Source: an uncultured Burkholderiales bacterium
GTDB taxonomy: Bacteria; Pseudomonadota; Gammaproteobacteria; Burkholderiales; Burkholderiaceae_D
NCBI GenBank assembly: GCA_903904635.1
Contig: CAIVDH010000105.1
Coordinates: 1 to 10,472 of the forward strand
Direction: 5' to 3'
DNA length: 10,472 nt
Below are positions 6,654 through 10,472 of the stretch, in pieces. The first letter of the stretch is position 1, and each line of letters starts with the position of its first letter. The position numbers were made by a program, and so were the translations under genes. Below the pieces are notes generated by a model. The model made no database searches and had not been told where the DNA came from. It worked only from the letters and a program-made list of their open reading frames with translations.

Positions 6654-7982
6654 TTATTTACTTTCGCTACCAACAACAACGGTGACCAGTCTGTCCTTCG
6701 CCAATTTACGATTGAATGCTTCACGAATATCAGCAACACTGACTTTCGCCACATTGGTCGTCCAGGTGTCGAGATAATCTAGCGGCATCTGGTAATAACC
6801 AATCACGGCCAGATTATCGAGAATTTTTTTGTTGTTATCAATGCGCAGCGCAAAACCGCCGATCAGATTATCTTTGGCTGCCTTGAGCTCGGCATCAGTA
6901 GGACCGTTTTGCAAATAAGCGGCAATGGACTCACGCACGACTTTCAATGCTTCATTGGCCTGATCTTTGCGTGTTTGCAAACCTGCCTGAAACGGACCTG
7001 GCTGCTCCATAGGACTGAAGTAACTATAGACGCTATATGCCAGACCGCGCTTCTCACGCACTTCTTTGGTCAGTCGCGAAACAAAGCCACCGCCGCCCAA
7101 AATGTAATTACCCACTGTCAGCGCAAAAAAATCTGGGTCACCACGCTGCAATGCAGGCGTGCCTAACAGAATATGTGATTGCGTAGCAGGATGAGCAATG
7201 CGCACTTCTGCCGACTTGGGTACGCCAACTGCTGGCATAGCAGACAATGCTTTGCCTTGCGGCAGACGCATAGTCAATTCACGCGCGATAACATCCGCCT
7301 CTTCTTTGCTGACATCGCCAATCAAGGCAACAACGGCATGATTAGCAACGTAATGTGCTGCATGAAATGCAAGCAAATCTTCGCGAGTAATTGCCTCGGC
7401 TGTTTCTACCGTCGCCTCGTTACCATAAGGATGATCACCATAGGCCAAGCGCCAAAATGCTTTGTCAGCAATTGACTCCGGTTTGGTCATCGCTTCGCGT
7501 ATGCCGGAGATCATGCGCGCTTTGTCGCGCTTGAAAAATTCTTCAGGCATGCTGGGCTGGGACAATATGCGCGCAAGCATACTGACAGCCTGCTTGCGCT
7601 CAACGGGAGAAGATAAGGTACGCAGTGACATGCCACTACGATCCGTACCCGGACCGCCGCCACGCTGCGCCGCTACATCAGCAAGAGCGTCTGAAATTTC
7701 CGATTCTGACATCGCAGGCTCAACCCTGCCATCAGCTAATTTCGCTTCACGCAGACCACGCGCCAACATCGTGTTGGCCAGCGCTGCCGTACCGGATTTA
7801 CCAGCCGGGTCGCGCTTGGCACCAGCATCAAATTCCACACTGACGTCCAGCATCGGTATCGTATGATTTTCTACAAAATAAACACGCACACCGTTTTCGA
7901 GTGTCCAGTGTTGAATTTTCAGCGCAGCATGTGATATGCCTGAATACATCAACACTGACACAATCAATAATTTCTTAAACAT
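6654..7982 (-). CDS. M16-family protein, catalytically degenerate partner subunit, exported
   Basis: The product has 442 residues with an N-terminal signal peptide (MFKKLLIVSVLMYSGISHA, cleavage after Ala19 or nearby), so it should act in the periplasm. Both halves of the M16 fold are recognisable: NGVRVYFVENHTIPMLDVSVEFDAGAKRD near the N-terminus, and GGGGFVSRLTKEVREKRGLAYSVYSYF in the second half with the conserved Arg312 and Tyr316. The zinc motif HxxEH is absent; the aligned residues are A67-L-A-N70-T71. It is therefore non-catalytic by itself. Its upstream neighbour has an intact HxxEH, so the two probably form a heterodimer like mitochondrial processing peptidase, with this subunit supplying the Arg/Tyr half. 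AAGGA lies 9 nt before the ATG at 7982. Gaps of 35 nt to the active subunit and 18 nt to rsmD indicate an operon. Substrates are unknown. Confidence 0.93.
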   Translation of the reverse strand: MFKKLLIVSVLMYSGISHAALKIQHWTLENGVRVYFVENHTIPMLDVSVEFDAGAKRDPAGKSGTAALANTMLARGLREAKLADGRVEPAMSESEISDALADVAAQRGGGPGTDRSGMSLRTLSSPVERKQAVSMLARILSQPSMPEEFFKRDKARMISGIREAMTKPESIADKAFWRLAYGDHPYGNEATVETAEAITREDLLAFHAAHYVANHAVVALIGDVSKEEADVIARELTMRLPQGKALSAMPAVGVPKSAEVRIAHPATQSHILLGTPALQRGDPDFFALTVGNYILGGGGFVSRLTKEVREKRGLAYSVYSYFSPMEQPGPFQAGLQTRKDQANEALKVVRESIAAYLQNGPTDAELKAAKDNLIGGFALRIDNNKKILDNLAVIGYYQMPLDYLDTWTTNVAKVSVADIREAFNRKLAKDRLVTVVVGSESK

Positions 7983-8017
7983 GAACTGGAATCCTTGAAG
8001 TAAATTGCGCGCTTATT

Positions 8018-9400
8018 TTAGTGACGCATACCAGGCACGGCTGCCGGCTTTTGCGCTTGCGCAGTCATAGGTAAGGGCACAAGTGAAGCAACCGTCAGCT
8101 GATCTTCTGAAAAATATTTCTGCGCTACCGCCTGTACTTCTTCAGGTGTGACTGCAGCGAGCTTTTCTATGATGCGATCAATTTGGCGGCTAGAGATGCC
8201 AGCCATTTCCATACTGCCGATTTCCATCGCTTGCCCAAAAACAGAATCACGCTTGTAAATTTGACTAGCTATGAGCTGCGTCTTGACGCGCTTTAACTCT
8301 GCCGCAGATACGCCGTTAGTTGCAATGTTCGTCACTTCTGCAAGTAGGCGCTGCTCCAGCTGCTCAGTTGAGGTTCCCAATGCTGGCACACCCATCAACA
8401 TGAACAGACTGGGGCCGCGCGATATGGAGTCGTAGCTGGCACCGGCGGAATTGGCAACGCGATCGGTACGTACAAGTTTGGCCGGCAGACGCGCGTTGTC
8501 ATATCCATCCAATACTGCAGCCAATACGTCCAGCGCATGCGCGTCATCATCTTTTTCAACATCATGCAAAGTTGGCACTTTAAAGGCCAGCACCACATAA
8601 GCATTTTCAGCAGGCGCCTTGACTACAACACGCCGCATACCCATTTGTGGCGGATCATTTTGCGGCTTGGTCTTGGGCAGAGTTTTAACGGGGATTTTGC
8701 CAAAATATTTTTCAGCCAGATCGCGCACCTGTTTTGCATCCACATCGCCTGTTACGACCATGGTGGCGTTATTGGGTGCATACCAACGTTCGTACCAAGC
8801 CAGTGCATCGGCTGCGGTCATGCTTTTCAGATCATCCATCCAACCGATAATAGGATTGCGATAAGGATGGGCAGTAAATGCCGTGAAATTCAATGCTTCG
8901 TATACTTTTGAAATCGGCTGATCATCCGTGCGCAAGCGCCGTTCTTCCATCACCACGTTAATTTCTTTGGCAAATTCCGCTTTATCCATGGTCAGGTTTT
9001 GCATGCGATCAGCCTCGAGTGACATGACCTGCTCCAGACGGGATTTTTCTATTTGCTGGTAGTAAGCGGTGTAATCTTTGCTGGTAAATGCGTTGTCGCG
9101 ACCACCCAGTGCTGCCACTTTGGCACTAAAGTCGCCGGGCTTAAGTTTTTTTGTTCCTTTGAACATCATGTGCTCAAGCACATGCGCCACGCCCGTGGTG
9201 CCGCTTAGCTCGTCCATGGAGCCTATCCGGTACCAGACCATGTGCGCCACCGTAGGAGCACGCTTGTCTTCCTGAACAATGATGCGCAAACCGTTTGATA
9301 ACCTGAACTCTTGTGCATGGGCGGCTGCCAGTGCAGTAAGCGGCACAACAGCACTAACGACCACGCTGCCCAGCGCTAATAATTTAATCCAAAATTTCAT
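8018..9400 (-). CDS. M16-family zinc metallopeptidase (active subunit), exported
   Basis: Periplasmic zinc peptidase of the pitrilysin/insulinase family, 460 residues. A signal peptide (MKFWIKLLALGSVVVSAVVP then LTALAAA) covers about residues 1-27. The inverted zinc motif is His73-V-L-Glu76-His77 within GTTGVAHVLEHMMFKGT. GGRDNAFTSKDYTAYYQQI follows, and the Glu pair in VVMEERR (152-153) stands at about the spacing of the third zinc ligand. HPYRNPIIGW and WYAPNNATMVVTGDV are typical of the M16B type. The second half has KLVRTDRVANSAGASYDS. The start at 9400 gives the signal peptide; a 13-residue in-frame extension from 9439 lacks support. Only a weak purine-rich site (GCAGAG) precedes it. It is the first gene of a minus-strand operon with its inactive partner, rsmD, coaD and ferredoxin, divergent from ftsY. 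The substrate is not deducible. Confidence 0.95.
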   Translation of the reverse strand: MKFWIKLLALGSVVVSAVVPLTALAAAHAQEFRLSNGLRIIVQEDKRAPTVAHMVWYRIGSMDELSGTTGVAHVLEHMMFKGTKKLKPGDFSAKVAALGGRDNAFTSKDYTAYYQQIEKSRLEQVMSLEADRMQNLTMDKAEFAKEINVVMEERRLRTDDQPISKVYEALNFTAFTAHPYRNPIIGWMDDLKSMTAADALAWYERWYAPNNATMVVTGDVDAKQVRDLAEKYFGKIPVKTLPKTKPQNDPPQMGMRRVVVKAPAENAYVVLAFKVPTLHDVEKDDDAHALDVLAAVLDGYDNARLPAKLVRTDRVANSAGASYDSISRGPSLFMLMGVPALGTSTEQLEQRLLAEVTNIATNGVSAAELKRVKTQLIASQIYKRDSVFGQAMEIGSMEMAGISSRQIDRIIEKLAAVTPEEVQAVAQKYFSEDQLTVASLVPLPMTAQAQKPAAVPGMRH

Positions 9401-9495
9401 AGTCTTTGCTCTGCTAAAATAGAAACTATTGTCGGCCAAAAGAATTTGATTGTATCTGCTTGTCTTTATCTGCGCTTTTACCTTCCCCGGATCTC
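9401..9495. promoter_or_regulatory. Divergent intergenic region between the M16 operon and ftsY
   Basis: These 95 bp must carry the promoters of both directions unless ftsY is served from elsewhere. On the minus strand, TTCTTT and TATTTT are 17 bp apart but match the consensus weakly. On the plus strand, TTGTCG near 9430 has no good -10 partner. I see no confident promoter and no clear operator. Confidence 0.35.
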
Positions 9496-10455
9496 ATGTT
9501 TAGCTTTTTCAAAAAATCATCGCCTGTTACTGCTGAACCACCGGCATCACCAGTCGAAAAAAAATCATGGCTGACTAAGCTCAAGTCAGGTCTGTCGCGT
9601 ACCTCTTCCGGCATGACTGCGTTGTTTACTGGCGCAAAAATCGATGATGCACTTTATGAAGAACTCGAATCAGCGCTGTTAATGGCTGATGCTGGTGTAG
9701 ATGCGACGCAATTCGTGCTGAATGGTTTGCGTAAAAAAGTCAAAGATGAAAACCTTACTGACACCACATCAGTAAAAAATGCATTACGCAATCTGTTGCT
9801 AGACTTACTATCGCCGTTAGAAAAACCACTACAACTAGGCACTGCACAGCCTTTGGTTATCATGGTTGCCGGTGTTAACGGCGCTGGCAAAACCACAACC
9901 ATAGGCAAGCTTGCTAAACACTTGCAAACACATGGGCAAAAAGTATTACTTGCAGCAGGCGATACCTTCCGTGCAGCAGCGCGCGAACAACTCGCCACAT
10001 GGGGTGAAAGAAATGGCATTGCTGTAATCTCACAAATCTCAGGCGATCCGGCTGCCATTGCTTTTGATGCCGTCCAAGCAGGCGTGGCACGTGGCATGGA
10101 CGTCGTCATGATAGATACGGCTGGCAGGCTACCTACGCAATTGCATTTGATGGACGAATTAAAAAAAATCAAGCGCGTAATTAGTAAAGGATTAGCAAAT
10201 GCGCCGCATGAAATCCTGCTTGTGATTGACGGTAACACAGGACAAAATGCGCTCGCGCAAGTCAAGGCATTTGATGATGCACTGACACTAACCGGGCTAG
10301 TCGTAACCAAATTAGATGGCACTGCAAAAGGTGGTGTGCTGGCTGCGATAGTAAAAAACAGACCGGTACCAGTTTATTTTATTGGTGTTGGTGAAGCGAT
10401 TGATGACTTGCAGCCATTTATTGCGGCAGAGTTTGTCGATGCACTTTTAGGCTGA
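9496..10455 (+). CDS. ftsY: Signal recognition particle receptor FtsY
   Basis: SRP-family GTPase that receives ribosome-SRP complexes at the inner membrane and hands nascent membrane proteins to the Sec translocon. The product has 319 residues. It begins MFSFFKK, a short amphipathic, membrane-binding start, and lacks the long acidic A domain of E. coli FtsY (497 residues). The N domain runs to about residue 110. The G domain has the P-loop GVNGAGKTTTIGKLA from 126, GDTFRAAAREQL, the G3 motif DTAGR at 207-211, TKLDG at 271-275, and the C-terminal GVGEAIDDLQPF. The ATG at 9496 is chosen for the MFSFFKK start; an upstream in-frame TTG at 9460 adds an implausible peptide. The Shine-Dalgarno is weak (CGGA). 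The gene is divergent from the M16 operon, an arrangement I know from other betaproteobacteria. Confidence 0.97.
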   Translation: MFSFFKKSSPVTAEPPASPVEKKSWLTKLKSGLSRTSSGMTALFTGAKIDDALYEELESALLMADAGVDATQFVLNGLRKKVKDENLTDTTSVKNALRNLLLDLLSPLEKPLQLGTAQPLVIMVAGVNGAGKTTTIGKLAKHLQTHGQKVLLAAGDTFRAAAREQLATWGERNGIAVISQISGDPAAIAFDAVQAGVARGMDVVMIDTAGRLPTQLHLMDELKKIKRVISKGLANAPHEILLVIDGNTGQNALAQVKAFDDALTLTGLVVTKLDGTAKGGVLAAIVKNRPVPVYFIGVGEAIDDLQPFIAAEFVDALLG

Positions 10456-10472
10456 CATTACATACATATGGC

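Noticed and set aside
9654-10322. Long minus-strand open frame (222 codons) inside ftsY
   Set aside because: It lies wholly opposite the certain ftsY gene. Its Ser/Ala/Pro/Thr-rich composition is that of an antisense shadow.
10468-10472. Possible start of a downstream gene (ATG at 10468)
   Set aside because: Only five bases are visible and no Shine-Dalgarno precedes them. Nothing can be supported.

Overview
The window reads as an ordinary chromosomal segment of a betaproteobacterium. Moderate GC, a CTC-type L25, a 97-residue HvrA/BpH3-type H-NS protein, and the block ftsY / M16 pair / rsmD / coaD / ferredoxin all fit that class. A Nitrosomonadales-like member is my best guess, but this rests on recalled gene order and protein character, not on a search. 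Most of the sequence is housekeeping. I see no tRNA, rRNA, CRISPR array, transposase, phage gene or obvious new defence system.

Layout. Positions 16-2403 (+) hold prs, rplY and pth: PRPP synthesis, a 5S-rRNA-binding ribosomal protein and peptidyl-tRNA recycling. Clear or probable intrinsic terminators follow prs and rplY. Positions 2404-2944 are a 541-bp AT-rich gene-free stretch with several dyads and a promoter-like element overlapping a Fur-box-like sequence. Next come a small H-NS-family gene (+, 2945-3238), a strong bidirectional terminator, and a convergent small sugar-phosphate transferase (-, 3327-3932). The transferase has lost residues normally essential in its family. Divergent from it is ychF (+, 4123-5214).

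Positions 5204-9400 are all minus strand and look like one operon, in transcription order: active M16 peptidase, catalytically degenerate M16 partner, rsmD, coaD, 2[4Fe-4S] ferredoxin. The ferredoxin overlaps the 3' end of ychF by 11 bp. ftsY (+, 9496-10455) is divergent from that operon and closes the window.

How the genes relate. Most serve translation and its quality control (L25, Pth, YchF, RsmD), cofactor and nucleotide supply (Prs, CoaD) and membrane or periplasmic protein traffic (FtsY, M16 proteases). The exception is 2404-4122. The pth-ychF neighbourhood, which I know as adjacent in many beta/gammaproteobacteria, is split here by an H-NS-like gene, an orphan transferase and structured AT-rich DNA. 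This is the accessory part of the window and the source of the best leads: the transferase with a substituted catalytic dyad, the Fur-like site at the hns promoter, and the imperfect inverted repeat downstream of pth.
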